Shown here: positions 11,204-26,000 of the stretch, piece after piece | Numbering within the stretch: the stretch's first letter is position 1 | Layout of the letters: each line of letters begins with the position of its first letter | Program-made: the position numbers and the translations under genes | Notes under the pieces: model-generated | Database searches by the model: none | What the model saw: only the letters and a program-made list of their open reading frames with translations | What the model was told of the DNA's origin: nothing | Assembly (NCBI RefSeq): GCF_049634645.1 | Contig: NC_134711.1 | Span: forward strand, 140,824,105 to 140,888,104 | Source: Pelodiscus sinensis | Lineage: Eukaryota; Chordata; Testudines; Trionychidae | DNA length: 64,000 nt | Direction: 5' to 3'

Positions 11204-14200
11204 GTACTCTTGTGTGGTTTAGGGAGGACATTCCACCCAGCTTTATGAAGGGAATCCCATTTCCTACAGATCACACAGTGAAGTGCTGCCCAAGTAAATT
11301 CAACTTCTGTTCTTCCTACTACAGTAAACTTCCGATAATCTGGCACCTTTAGGACCCAGGGGCTGACTTGGGGACCCCTGGGGCAGAGCAGCTGGGGTCC
11401 TGCTGGGTTGGTCCCGCAGCGCCGCTCCTTGGCGCTGCGGGACCAACCCAGCAGGACCCCAGCTGCTCTGCCCCAGGGGTCCCCAAGTCAGCCGCTGCTG
11501 AAACAGATCAGCGGCTGATTCCAGGAAGCCCAGGGGTCCCCAAGAGCAGCTGGGGTGCTGCCGGGTTGGTCCCACAGCCCCGAGGGGCAGCGCTACCAGG
11601 CCAAACCGGCAGCACCCCAGCTGCTCTGCTCCCGGCTTCCCAGATTCAGCTGCTGGTCAGTTTCAGCAGCAGCTGAATGGGGGAAGCCTGTCCGGCTGCC
11701 CCAGCACTTCCGGGTTCCTGATGGTGCCGGACCATCAGGAGTCCCGGAGCATTGGATGCCGGACTAATGGAGTTTTACTGTATTACAAAATACTAGGGGG
11801 CTGTGATTGCACCAGTCCTGGCTCTTCCCCAGGCCACACGAGCCCCAGCTCTTTCACCTAGCCTAGGCTGCATCAGCCTTGACTCTTCCCCTGACCCCCC
11901 AGTCCAGGCTGCCCCAGCCCCAGCTCTTATGCCCCTTCCCTCTGGCCCAGGCTGCGCCATCCCCTGCTCTTCCCTTCCTACCCCCAACCCCAGCCATGCC
12001 AGCCCTGGCTCCTTCCCCATCCCCCTGGTCTCCCATAGGGTTATCAGGTGACTTTAAAAAAAACGGTCACACTTGATCTCAGGTGCGGGGAGGGGGACAC
12101 CAGTCAGGAGGGGAACGGGGCTGGTAGGGAGGATGTGGGGTGGGGGGGAACCGGCTGGTGGGAGGGAGGTCAGGGGCAGCGGGGCTGGCCGGAGGAGATC
12201 AGGGGGACCAGCTGACAGGAAGCAGGCCTGGCTGGTAGGGGATCAGTGGGAGCGGAGCTGGCTGGGGAAGATCAGGAGGAGTGGGGGGGAGAACCAGCTG
12301 GCGGGAAGCAGGGCTGGTCGGCCGGGGGAAGGACTGGCTGACGGGAAGCGGGACTGGCTGGGAGGGGGTTGGGGGGAACGGGGCTGGCCGGAGAGGGAGG
12401 AACGGGGGGGGGATGGACAGAATAGGCCGGCAGGGAGCAGGACTGACCCAGGCGCGCACAGATCCCAGGGTGCTACCTGTCCTGCGCACGGTTCTGGCAA
12501 AGCACGATTGAGTCCAGCCCTGGGATTCCCTCCCGCCCTTGACCCTCCTGCTGCAGCTCTCCTGCCCCCCAGGCCTAACTCCCCCCTACCCACCACCCCC
12601 TGCCCCAGCCTCCGGGAAAAGCCAAGACTGTGGCATGCCAGCCCTGGCTCTGTTCCTCGTGGCTGGGGAAGGCTGAGTCCCAGGCCTGCTTTGTTGGCTC
12701 ACAGACAGCCCCAGGTCTGCTGCAAGGGAGGGGAGCCTGGCCGTGGCTAAGGCTGCTGTCCACAAGGAGCTGTCAGGGCTGGAAGTATCGGAGTCCCAGG
12801 AGTGGTGGGGAGAGATCATGGCCTGGAGCTGGGGGGCGGGGCAATGTGAGATATAGGGAGAGAGGGAGAGAGTGACTGACTGAAATATAACAGAGGAGAA
12901 GCTAAAAACAAAGTAGATTTTTTATTAAGTCTTTAAAATAGTTAACTCAAATATTTATTCCTAAATTCTGAGATGCAGAAGGTAAGACCGGAGAAAGAGA
13001 GGAAAGTTAATAAATGAGAAGGAAAATAACTACTTAATAATTATAAAGGAGATAGGAATTATAGGGGAAGACATCAGAAGAAAGAAATGAGATATGCATG
13101 CAGGACAGGTAGGTGCTATAGTGCAGTTGCTCCCAACCTTTTTGAGCTTACGAACCCCTTTTCAGTCTATTACAATGTTATGGACTCCCCTCCCCCAAAC
13201 AATATAGTTGTGTGTGCAGCCTGCACATCCCTTCAGCCCATGCTGCTTCCAAGCGGTGTCCCTCAGCCTGCTGGGGGAGCAGCACGGGAAGCAACGCAGG
13301 TTGAAGGACGTGCTGGCTTTGAGAGGCTCCACGCAGACCCCCTACAGTTCTGCTATGGAGTCTCAAGGGTCTGCGGACCACAGGTTGGGAACCACTGCTG
13401 TAGTGTATGTAAAAGGTTAAAGAATAAGCAAATGAGACTACAGAATATAAGAAAATAGTAATTGGGGGAAAAAAATAGTAGCAAAGGACTCTGAAAGTGC
13501 TGAAGACATCTAGAGCTCATTGTTGAAAACCTGACAAATTCACTGTCTACTGTGGGACTTGTTTCTAGGAAGTGATCCAGATACAATAAATAAGGCAGTG
13601 TTTTGTGAACATTCTAGAACTGGCAATTATATAATCTGACTCTGTTCATTGGGCTAGGAACCCAAAGCAGTAGCACAAAAAGATGGGGTTTACAAAAGTC
13701 TGACGTGGAATAAATTTGAAGTGAGATGATGAAAACTGATTGGAATCCACCAATTCACTAGATAGACAGCTTTAAGAGTCTCTTGGATACATGCCTGCAT
13801 GATTTAAAAAGGAGCATATGTGAGGGTGTTTAGCACCAGAACGAGACAGAAGAAAGCAAAAGAAAGCAGAATTTCTGGTTTTTAATCTGAACTAAATGAC
13901 AACAGCTACAGCCAGAAAGGCTGCTGCTTCTGCAGCATCCAACAAAACAACTGAGTATGGTAAATTGTACCAATTACATAAAGCGCTGAGAGTTTTTCTT
14001 GCTGCTTGCACATCCTAGAATATGTAACCATACGGGGAGGAGGACAAAATCAAATGTGCCTTTTTTAAAAATCCATTTAATCGAATCTGGGATCACAAAA
14101 ACGAAATTACTTTAGTTCTAATCCTATGGTTATGGCATGGTGTCGCTATAGGTGAAACAATCCCTGCAATTTTTTGACCTTACATTACAGATATATACTG

Positions 14201-17200
14201 TCCACCTTAGGTCTATTTTAATATAGTTTTTGTCTGGGAATTATCTAATGATTCATTAGTGTCCTGTATGAAATACATTTCATGCTCTTAATCTTAGTTT
14301 ATGGTGGACAGATGTTCACATCAAAGAAAAAATGGAATTGGCACCAGTTGACTCCACAGTTGGCAGTTTCAATAGAGAAACTAAGGACTGAATGAGCCTT
14401 AAAAGTCTGGACTCTTTGATCAGCCACACTTCCTTCCTGGTCTACAGGAAAGATTGCCCTGCTGATGCTTCAAGTGCTGTACCTGCTCTAAAGCTAAAGC
14501 ATCAGAAGGCATTAGTCTTGAGTACGTTATCAATCTACCTTTCACCAGCACCAATTTGACTTATTTTTTATTATGTATAGTTATTTTCTCATATATAGTC
14601 TGTTCATGCTAAAAGGATAGACTTGGCACTGCTATTTAATAAGAATATAATAAACTGAAGAGTGTGAGAAGGGAGAAAGGATATAACTGAAGATAACTAC
14701 ACCAAAACTAAATCCTAAAGGATCAAAGGGAAAAGCATTCAAATATATATACTTAAGCACTAAGCTTTTACTGCAGTCAACCATTTGTTCTGTACATGCT
14801 TAGATTAATATGGGAGATTAATTTGTTAATTTTACCAGGCAGCAGAAGAGCAAGAGAAAGAGAAAGAAAAAGACAAAGGGAAAGCTAAACCTCCTGGTAA
14901 GAAGGAAAAGCCAGCCAATGCCAAATCTGCAGGAAAAGGAGGAAAGGGAAAGAAAGCCGAAGTAGTACCAACAACAATTACTGTTAAAAAGGACACAACA
15001 CTAAAGCGCCGGGGAGAAGAGGAGGAAGATTACAAATACTTGGGTAGGAAAGGCATATGTACCCCTCCCAGCAATATTCAACAGTTTTGTACTTTAACTG
15101 GTGTTACCAAACAGTTCAGTTTAAACACAGCACTGGATTAGTTTAGTGAATATACTTATTTTATATTTACTCTATGAACAGAGATTTTAAGTGGGTACAA
15201 GTATAAGGCATTAAAGTCATAAATGGTTACAAGAGAAATGAAGATAAAATGCTTTCTAATAGCTAGAACTTAATCTAGAATTGTTTCAAAGTAAAATTCT
15301 TCCACGTGTTACCAGCAATAAGGCTGATCAAATTCTCAGGTCAGGCTCTCCCGCAAGGTAAGAGGGTGAGTTTCTTAGTCATTTTAGTTAAAAAAGAGAG
15401 ACTTTGAAGTGTTGTTGCTCTTCACTTTTATAATCCAATCATCCTTTGAAGTAGATTCTTCAGAGGATTAGTCCTCAGGACATAGTTTATTCACTTGGGC
15501 TTTGTCTACACTGCAGGGTTTTTGCAAAAGCACGTCCACATCTCAAAAGCACATTGCAAAAGCTATGTGCTTTTGCGTAAAAGAGCGTCCACACTGCCTA
15601 GACACTCTTGCTCAAGAAAGTTTGGATGGCCATTCAGAAGCTCCTGTGCTTTTTGTGATAGGCTCTTTTTGCACAAGAAACCCCTGTTTCCTGTCTCCAC
15701 ACACCTTTTTTGCAAGAACTCTTGCGCAAAAAGGAGTTATGCCTTGTAGAAGGAGTTATACTTACACTGTAAAAAGCCCTCTGTTCTGTCAGTTGACTGT
15801 AGATTTTCTTGTGCAAAAACGCGCTTCAGGTGTGGACGTTCTGCGGGTTTTTGCACAAAAATCCTGTAGTGTAGACATAGCCATAGTAAAGAACCATAGA
15901 ATCATAGAATACTAGGACTGGAAGGGACCTCAAGAGGTAATCAAGTCCAGTCCCCTGCCCTCATGGCAGGACCAAATACTGTCTAGACCATCCCTGATAG
16001 ACATTTATCTAACCTGCTCTTAAATATCTCCACAGATGGAGATTCCACAACCTCCCTGGGCAATTTATTCCAGTGTTTGACTACCCTGACAGTTAGGAAC
16101 TTTTTCCTAATGTCCAACCTAAACCTCCCTTGCTGCAGTTTAAGCCCATTGCTTCTTGTTCTATCCCCAGATGCCAAGATGAACAAGTTTTCTCCCTCCT
16201 CCTTATGACACCCTTTTAAATATCTGAAAACTGCTATCGTGTCCCCCCTCAACCTTCTCTTTTCTAAACTAAACAAACCCAATTCCTTCAGCCTTCCCTC
16301 ATAGGTCATGTTCTCTAGACCTTTAATCATTCTCGTTGCTCTTCTCTGGACCCTCTCCAATTTCTCCACATCTTTCTTGAAATGCGGTGCCCAGAACTGA
16401 ACACAATACTCTGAGGCCTAACCAGTGCAGAGTAGAGAGGAAATTGTGTCTTTTCAATTTGGCATCCTCCATACTGTCTGGGGTCCCGGGAGTAAATAGT
16501 TCATTCACATGGAGTTGTGCCAACATAAAGTTTTGGAACCCTCTGCTTTAACTTTTGAGATCCTGAGTGTCTCCTTTCTGAAGCCCCGTGCTAGTTTCTC
16601 AGTTTTCCTCAGGTCATCCTCAGCATCTGGTACACTAAGGTAGGACTCTCTTTGTTTTAACACTTCACAGCAATGTGTCCATCCTGACCACAACTGTAGT
16701 AGAAGAATTGTCTTCTCCCCTTTGGCTCTTAGAGGGTACTGACTTTTAATGCTGTAGTCTTGTTAACCACAGCATTTGGTTCCTTGTGCCCTGAAGTCTT
16801 AAATAAGTTGAGAATGGAATGAGGTTCACAGATACTGATTCTCTGTGTTAACTAAGGTTTTATTACAAGGGAAAGGAACACAGCATTAATTTGGGAAAAT
16901 AACTATCTGTTTGTACAAATAAGTAAAACATCCACCCTCATATATTTGGCCTTAGTCCTTTGTTTCCCACTTTCTGATGTGAATGTCCAATGGACAGATG
17001 CTCCTTTCACATATACTTGACCCACTTCCCTTTCTGTGCACCTCATACACAGTTAGTTGGCAGTGTTTAGTGATCTCTAAGAGTCAAGTCCCTTTCCAGC
17101 ATTCCAGTGGGAAATGCTGCTTGATTTCCATAAAAAGAGACCTTGTCACCAGTACTGCTTCTACCTTCAGTGCTGACTCTGCATCATCTCTGTGGCATAT

Positions 17201-19987
17201 AGGACCATTAACTGGAGCTTGCTACCAAGGACTGCTTCTCACTACAAAGTTGCTTCTTCCTCTCTGTCTTGCTTAAATCCATGTTCCATTCCCTGGCACT
17301 GCCAGACAGAGATTTTTGGTTAGGATGACTCTTTGTTTTTCTGGTGCATAGCAATGATAATAGTTCATTACCTCACACCCAATATGTAACTGAATTTTAA
17401 TCAGAACAACCAAAATGTTCAAACTGAGAGGATGGGTAACATGTAACTAAGGTCTGCTCAGTTTCTGTTCCTTCAATTTTCAAATGGATGGCAGCAGGGA
17501 GGGATTCTCAAACTTCATTGCACCATGATCCCCATCTGGCAACAAAAATTATTTCCTAGCTCCAGAAGAAGGGACCGAAGCCTGAGCCTACCTCTCCAAG
17601 TAGGGGGAACCAGAGCCCAAGGGCTTCAGCCCCATTTGAAGGTGCCTGTAACCTCAGGGCTAAAGCCCAGATGGGGCTTTGGCTGTCACCCTGAGCCCAG
17701 CAAATTTAATGCCAGCCCTGGTGACCCCATTAAAACGAGGTCATAACTCACTTTGGGGTCCCAACCCACAGTTTGACAACTGCTGCACTAATGAATAGCC
17801 TTTTGTCATACACTGGATAGTAGCTCTAAAGTGGTGTAAGAAGTATGTGTAACCGGCATGTCTACACTAGGAAATTATTTCAAAATAACTTATTTCAAAA
17901 TAATAACTCCTGAAATAACAATTCCAAAATAGTGTGTCCACATTACAGGGAAGCCTTGAAATTAGTCCGAGGCAGGCTCCCTTAATGTGGATGCACTACC
18001 TCGACTTAGATCCCCAGGAAACACTGGGGAGTAATTATTTTGAATTACTTTGAAATAACAGCAGTGGAGTGTCCATATTGACACTATTTCGAAATGAGCA
18101 TTATTCCTCGTGGAAAACAGCAATTATTATTTTGAAATAACCAGCCCCGTATTTTGAAATAACGGGCTTGGTAGTGTGGACAGAGTAGACCAGGGCTAAG
18201 AGTCAACTAGTACAGCATTGTATTTACTATTCAGCAGTACACATTAAGGTGCAGAGAGAGGACTTAATCCTGCAAATTGCTGAGTGCTCTAATCCAACCT
18301 AGCAAAGCACTTAAATACATGTTTAAATTTAAACATGTAATAGTCCCAATTACATCATGTATTCAAGTGTTTTACTATATTGGCTCAGAGTGCTCAGCAC
18401 TGTTTAGAATTGAACCCTGTATGAGGTAAGGCTCACTGTATATTGCACTTAATTTCCAGCAGCATATGGTAGAACCTCAGTGTTATGAACACCAGAATTA
18501 TGATCTTACCTGTCAATCACACACCTCAGTTGGAACCAGCAGTACTCAATGAAGGAGCAGCAGAGAAAAAAGTAAAAAAGTATGTGTTAAATGTGAACTA
18601 CTAAAAAAAATGGGAAGTATTATTTTTCTTCAGCATTGTAAAGTTTCAAAGCTGTATTCAGTCAATGTTCAGTTTTAAATTTTGAAAGAACAGCCATACC
18701 CATGCTTTCTTCAGACATTTCACAGTTACAAACAACCTCCATTCTCCAGGTATTAATAATGCTGAGATTGTGCTCTACTGTTTTGCCTTTTACTAGTGAA
18801 TTAAGATGGCACCTACAAAAGCTCTGCTTCAGTCAGTATGTATGTTCACTTCATTTTCCCCAAGCAGTAAACTCAACTATGCGTGCATGAGCGCTGCAGC
18901 CTTCTTTCATTTAGAACACTTGGAGGCTGTTATTAAAAAAGCATTTTAGCTGTGTGAAAAAATATTCCTGCACATGTTCAAACTATAACTGGCGAACCAA
19001 AAGAATGTGGGCAAATCAAAAATCCATTTTTCACCAGAACACTGAAAAGTGCCTATCCTCCCACAGGACACATCTTGTCACATTTCATTTTCTTGCCCTC
19101 ATCCGCTTAGATGCTAAATCAAAGTCAAAGACTTTTTATGATGTAGAAAATGTTCCTTTTCCATTTCCCTCCCTCAAAAAAAAGTTCAAATATTTTTGTT
19201 CATGCTTTCCTAAAAAAATTCGCTGTTGGACAGTAATTGTTTCATGTGCCATATGCTGGGTAAGATCAAGATAGCACTACATGTTTCGGAAACTAACCTG
19301 ACTCTCTATTAAGAGAGGTATTTACAGAGATGCTGCAACTGCAGCTACACATTCTTGCCATGTGCAGACATATTGATTTCCTGGTGCCTCCTCCAAATTC
19401 TTTGTTTCTGCAAGCAGTGCTCTTCCCTACAAGTTTCATGAAGGTTGCTACAGAAATCACCTGGAAAATTTCAACCTGAAAGAGGGAAGCTCAGAAAATT
19501 GTATGCATCAGAATTAAAAGGGGTTACAATAGAAATACTCACATAACCTAAATTATAGCTATTGCTATGCAGTTGAGATATTATATACTTTAATATAGCA
19601 GCTGAAATTATATATTCCAATGTCCTTTTGTAATGTGATTGGTGATTTTGATATTTTGAACAGATGATGAACCAGACGATGGTGCCCAATATTACTACAT
19701 AGTTTTGGGTTTCCACAATCCTCAGTTATTGCCTGTGCTCTCTGAGCTTGGAGTCAGTATTTCAAATGTAATTAAGATTTCTTCTGAAAATTATGAACCA
19801 TTGGAGACATACTTGTCAGGAGCTAAGTTGGAAGAAGAATCATTACTTATACCTGAGGGTAAGTTAGTGATAGGACAAATAGCCTTTATAAAATCCTAAA
19901 TATTCTATTTTTAATATTTAGATTCTTATCCATTCTTAACCCTAATCTGAGTGTCTGTGCTCTTTTTTTGTTTGTTTGGTTTGGCTT

Positions 19988-20018
<31 letters not shown>

Positions 20019-23000
20019 AGTTTTAAATATCTAGGCCTACCGGAAGAAATGAACTCAGTATTGGTATGCCACTATATAGGAGCCTGCCGGTTCACTGCTT
20101 TCACATTTGTCTCTAGTATTGGTGGTATATGCTTTGCCTTGCAGTATCCATGAAGTGTACTATGATATCACTACTATTAGAGATGGGAAATTTTCTTGTC
20201 CCATATTTACAGAAGAAGAGAGTTAGCAATATTTTTCTCCTCTTAATTTTCTTGCTCACTCCCTTCTTTCCCTGGTTTTCTTAATCTTACATTGAATAAT
20301 AATTAAGTAGTGGCATCTAGCCAGTGTAACAACCCCAAATCTTGAGTAAATTGTCTATGAAGCTTTTTAAAACATTTATCCGTTATAGTAACTAAAGATG
20401 CATCTTCACCTCTTTAAGACTGATGGAGTCTAAGAAACATTGGTGGAGTCAAAGAATAAATTCCATGATCGGATCCATTTACCAGAATTAAAGTGCCACT
20501 AATTGTCAGTTTATTTGTGAAGTTTGTCAATTTTTTAGACACAGATCTTTGGCTAAAAATTCAAAATGTGCTCCTTTGGTGGCAGTACCGTGTGCAGTAA
20601 GCTGATGGGGCAGTATTTACTCCATGAGTAAAACCATTTGGTAGACTTCTTGAATTCAGTTGATTGATTATTGTAGAGTTTCTGTAGACTCTGTACAAAA
20701 GGAAAAAAAAAAGCTCTTTATAAGTGACCCAAATCAAAGATTGAGGCAAATGTTCTCAAGCACTTGCCTGCTGCTTTTTACCTAGTATGGCATAGAAATC
20801 CCAGTCCTAACATGCTGTAGCTATAGCTGAAAGATGGACATGATAGATGACATAGCAGCACACAGAATTGCGTGAGGTCTCTGTCAAAGTTTTTTTTGAG
20901 TGAGTCATTTCTCATGATTCAGTTGACCTTTTCTGATTATTTCAAGATCATGCTATGTTTGTAAATACATAAAAACATCTTTGAGTGACAGACAGACTTT
21001 AAATGGCTTTCATTTATTATTTGGTCATATATGAAGTTGCTCTGGAGGAGCGGGGCGGCGGGGAGCCCTGTGGACACCGCCCCGAGCTGGGAGCCCCGTG
21101 CCCGGCTGCTCGGAGCCTGCACCTAGGGCAATGGGTGCTCTGCGCGAGCAGCTCCAAGGCGCGGCCCCTACTGGGGCACTTCCTGGAGGGTGGCACGGGG
21201 CGGGTGCTGCTGCTGGTGACGCTGAGCACGGAGGCTCTTCTTCGCCTTTGAGTGAGTGCCCCCTCCGCCCGTGTGGCCCCCCCATCTGCCCACCCTCCTC
21301 CTGTACACCCCCCCCCCGCAACTCTGCCTCCCGCCAATGCCCCCCCCGCCTGTGTACCGCCCCGCCGGCCACCCCCCCGCCTGTGTTCTCTCCCCTGCCT
21401 GTGAACCCTCCTTCCCCAGCTGTCCCCCCTCTGCCTGTGTGCCCCTGCCCACTGTCCCATGACCCCCCCACACCCCAGCTAGGCCTCTGCCCTCCAGAGG
21501 TGAAAGGCTATTGGGCAGGTTTGGATGCGTCTGCTCAAACCGCTTCTCACGAACTCACCATTCCAAATGATCTGATTGGCTGCATCATTGGGCGTCAAGG
21601 TGACAAAATCAGTGAGATCCTCCAGATGTCTGGGGCGCATATCAAAATTGCCAATCCAGTGGAAGGATCTACTGACAGGCAGGTTGCCGTAATCTGCAGC
21701 TAGCAATAGCCTGGCCCAGTTTCTATTTAATGTCAGGCTTTCTTCGGAGACTGGTGGAATGAGAAGCAGCTAGGACGATGTAAACGCCTCATTACCCCTT
21801 CAGCTATTCATCCCCATGCCCATCTGTGTAGTTTCTAAGCAGTCAGATTCCAGGTTTTAACTAGTTTGTAAATTTCCGTTTCTACACGCTTTACCCATCC
21901 ACTCATGATTTTTTTTAATTACAGCATTTTAATTCCTTTCTCTGTTCAGCTGTTAAAATGCTGAGATTCATATCTTAGTTTTATGAGCTTTTCCCTTTTT
22001 TGGGCTCATGAAGTTTTCTGTTTATCATGAAATGTAAGAGTGGAATATTAATCCATTTCCGTTTAGTTCTGTAATGTCAGGAATTAACAAAAAAAATGGA
22101 CTGGAAGAAAAAAACCCTGCACCCCACCTCCTGGCCCACTGCAACCCTGCTGGAACCCCGTCTTCTCTTCTTCCCCTCTCCTCCACCTCCCTGCTGCCCT
22201 CCTGGATCCCCATCTCCTGTCTGGCTCTCTAATCAATCCTCCCTTCCCCTACTCTCGGGGCCCTGAACCCTCCCCACATACATACACACACCTGCCCAGG
22301 AACCCAGCCCTCTTGTGCTGTGTCCTGAAAACCTCACCCCTGCCTGAGACCCAGGTGATTCTCCCTCCCCCTTTGGCTGAGGAAGGGGAACTCTGGTGTT
22401 CCCAGTGCCCGTGTCCCCAAGTCCCTTCCTGTTTGGGGCAGGAGAGCTTTATTAAAATTGGAATTGTGATCCCATTTTAATAGGCTTTGTTTTAAATAAT
22501 ATACCGTTAAAATTAAATTAAAAATTGTTATGGCCTAAATTTATCATAACCTATTTAAATAACTTATGAATTAAATTTAAAAATTAAATAGAACATGTGT
22601 CCGGTCAACTTTTAAAGAAATTCTACCAGTTCATTGGTGTAAGTTGCTGTGTAAGAACCCAGAACCAGCGTTTACATCAGCAGTAGCTTCTTCTGCAGGT
22701 GAAGAGAGAATGTTTTTATCACTTTGGTTTATTCAGCTAGTTCAATTCAATGATTAGTTCATTCACCCTTGCAAAACTGAGAGTTGACGAAGCAGAAAAA
22801 CTTGTTTTCCTCTTCTCTCAATAAAAAACTGGTTACGAGAGTGTTCTAACATCTTGAGGAACATGATGACTAGATTCGATCTGTTAAATTCACTAAGGAT
22901 ATTTCCTTTGTTTAATAAATGAATTTTAGATGCAAAATGTGTTTGGATACTTTGTTATGTGTCCTTCACATTTAAGGTAATTTTATTTCATACAAAAATT

Positions 23001-26000
23001 AAATGCTGATTTTGTTTATTTTAAATTGAATTTCTGTCCAGAGAGAAGTAGATGCAAATTGTATGTTTTTTAAAAAGTAGCCACCACTTAGCAAATAATA
23101 AATGGGATAAAACCTGTCTCTTACGTGTTCCTATTATACACCATTTTGTAATAGAATAAAAATGTAAAAATTAAGAATCTAATTACATGTAAGTTACACA
23201 ATTATTTGGGCATTTATTTAGTTGGTAGCTATGCTGAGTGTATTCTCCTAGTTAGTAAATAGAAGCACCAAATTTGGCATAAAGGTTATATTAGTTGTAA
23301 ATCAACATGTTTTAAAGGTTGCTAATCAATAAGATTCAACCATCTTTTAGGAAAATATTTTAAAAGTATAATTTAAATGATAAATGGCTCATTTAAACCA
23401 AGGTTTTCTACTTGCCGGTTTAAATCATGATTAAAATTAGAGATTTAAATCAAAGCTATTTAAATCAATCCACCCTACTTCAGAAGCTGTTTCATCCATC
23501 CCTGAAAGAAAATGCACAGGGCTGCATTCATGGAATAGGTCCTAGGCTACTGGGGTTTTGTTGTCTGGTGTCTGTCTTGTTCTGGACAGTTGAGCTTGGG
23601 AGTTGAAACAAAAGTTCTCTTAATCCCTTTGAACTGTCTCATTGTATAGTGAGGCTGATTCTTGTCCATGGACACCAAGAGTTGGACAGCTTATGTGTTG
23701 GGGTTGGAGTCTGATTATAAGGTGCTTCTAATAATAAAATCCCTTTGCAGAATGAGGAGTGGGACGGGACTCCAGTACTAGGTGATGTGAACAGCTACAT
23801 GCTTTGGAAGTCTTTAACTGACTTGCTGTGGATGAACCTGCCATCCCATTGTCCTCACGTGGGGAGTCTCTGATGCTCTCCTAGGAGATGAAAATGTCCT
23901 GGAGTGCGCCCCTACCCCTCAGGAAGCCGCACAGCTGCATTTACACGGACACACTCCCCAGACAAAAAAAGCGGGGGGGGGAGGGGGAAGGGTGACACGG
24001 CCAAAACATTTTTTGCTTGGGGGTGGCAAAAAACCTAGAGCCGGCTCTGAAGATAAGTGTAGCAGTCGGTAGATTCCCAGTATAAAGTGGTGGAAATTTG
24101 TCCATCATTTAATTGTACTGTAGTGTCAAGGAAGTGGATTTCTCATGTGGACTGATCCAGGCTGAGGTTGATGGTGGAGTGGAAGTTGTTGAAAGCCCTG
24201 TGAAATTCTTCAAGGGTCTCTTGACTATGGGTCCATATGATGAAAATGTCATCAATGCAGCATAAGTAGAGTAAGGGTGTTAGGTGACGAGAGCTGAGGA
24301 AACGTTCAGGGTCAGCCATAAAGACATTGACATATTGTGGGACCATGTGGGTGCCCATGGCTGTTCCATGGACCTGAAGATACAAATTGTCTCTGAATCG
24401 GAAGTAGGTGTAGGTGAGGACAAAGTTGTAGAGCTCTGTAACTAGGTGTGCAGTGCCCTCATCGGGGATGGTGTTCCTGATAGCCTGTAATCTGTCTTCA
24501 TGTGGAATGTTGGTGTAAAGAGCTTCTACATCCATGGTGGCTAGGATGGTATTTTCAGGTAGATTACTGATATTTTATAGTTTCCTCAGGAAGTCGGTGG
24601 TATCGCGAAGGTAGCTAGGAGTGCTGGTAGCATAGGGTCTGAGAAGAGAGTCAATATAGCCAGATAATCCTGTTGTAAGTGGGCCAGTGCTTGAGATGAT
24701 GGGTCATCTTGCATTTCCAGGTTTGCGTATCTTGGGTAGCAGATAGAAAACTCCTGATCGGGGAATGGTGTGGGGGGGTGTTAATGTAAATTTGGACCTG
24801 AGCAGCTTCAGGGAGTTTTATGAGCAGTTGTTTCAGGTTTTTTGGTATTCTTTAATGGGATCACAGGAGAGAGGCTTGTAGAATCTGGTGTTAGTGAGTT
24901 GTCTGGTCGCCTCCTATTCATAATCTGTTCTGTTCATAATGACTGCAGTGCCCCCTTAGTCAGTGTCTTTGATTATGCTGTTAGAATTGTATTTGAGGCT
25001 GTGTATAGCATTGCATTCTACATGACTGAGGTTATATGTTGTTGTTTGCTAACCATGTTGGTTTGAGCACATTTGCAGAAGCAGTCAATGTAGAACTACC
25101 ATAGAATGTTTGGGAAGAGCATAAAAACCATAATAATCAGATATCTTTTGTTGATCAAAGACCTTAACCTTTGTAACAATAGGATGAGATTGTAAGAGAA
25201 CAGAAGGTTTAAATGAGAAGAACTATTAATACTTAGGGGACAATATGCTTTGGAATCACAAAGACAAGGAGGAATGAGGGCAAATACCAAAGGACAGAAC
25301 TTCTGATCTGAGCTATTGTCCCTCTACCTTAAACATAGGATGTATCTGACAAAGAAGTACCTAAGCTGTGGAATAGATTTTTTTATGCATCTCTATTTCC
25401 TAAACATATGGATCATAAATATGAAAAGGTTGTGTTCACTGCTTCAAATTTATGTAAATAGTTGTTTTGCTACCGTGCCACTCAAGATTCAATTAGTAAT
25501 ACAAAGGGCCAAGAAGCAGAGCAAATTGCCCCATTTGTTTCACATGGTACAGAGAAACTTTCACATGTGTATTAGTGAGATATGTTCATTAGGGGGTTTG
25601 GAAAACATTCCCATGGATGAAATAAATTGTTGCCCTAAGTTTGTTTTCTCTAAGACTTGATATTAAACTGCCACATTGCTTAATCAGAAGCCTTCTCTGT
25701 GCCTAAGGCAAACATTTGAAAGGTCAGAAACTCAGTATTAAGAGGTGTCAAACAGCTCCAGGTGCAAGCCACGTACCCTCACTGCACTGTGTCATACTCA
25801 ACATACAAATATATGTACCATATACTCAGACCTAATTTTCAATTATTTCTTTGGTAACAACCCTTGAGAAATTCCAGAAGATGGAAGTGCCTAAGGCCTT
25901 GTCTGTACTTACTGGAGGATTGACACTCTATCTTCCAGGGTTCAGTTAAGCAAGTCTAGTTGTCGTGAGGCATAAGGAAAGTTGACGGGAGAGTTTCTCC

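Noticed and set aside
12073..12750. Open frame of 225 codons on the plus strand, with a 117-codon frame opposite
   Set aside because: It is composed of Gly/Arg/Ser-rich repeats generated by a GC-rich minisatellite; both strands are open and no domain is visible.
15893..16441. Independent gene encoded on the minus strand
   Set aside because: The 128-codon frame is the CR1 ORF2 C-terminus, followed by the CR1 octamer tail.
21017..21473. Three minus-strand frames of 100-148 codons
   Set aside because: They are Gly/Arg-rich shadows of the C-rich tract upstream of the PCBP2-like pseudogene.
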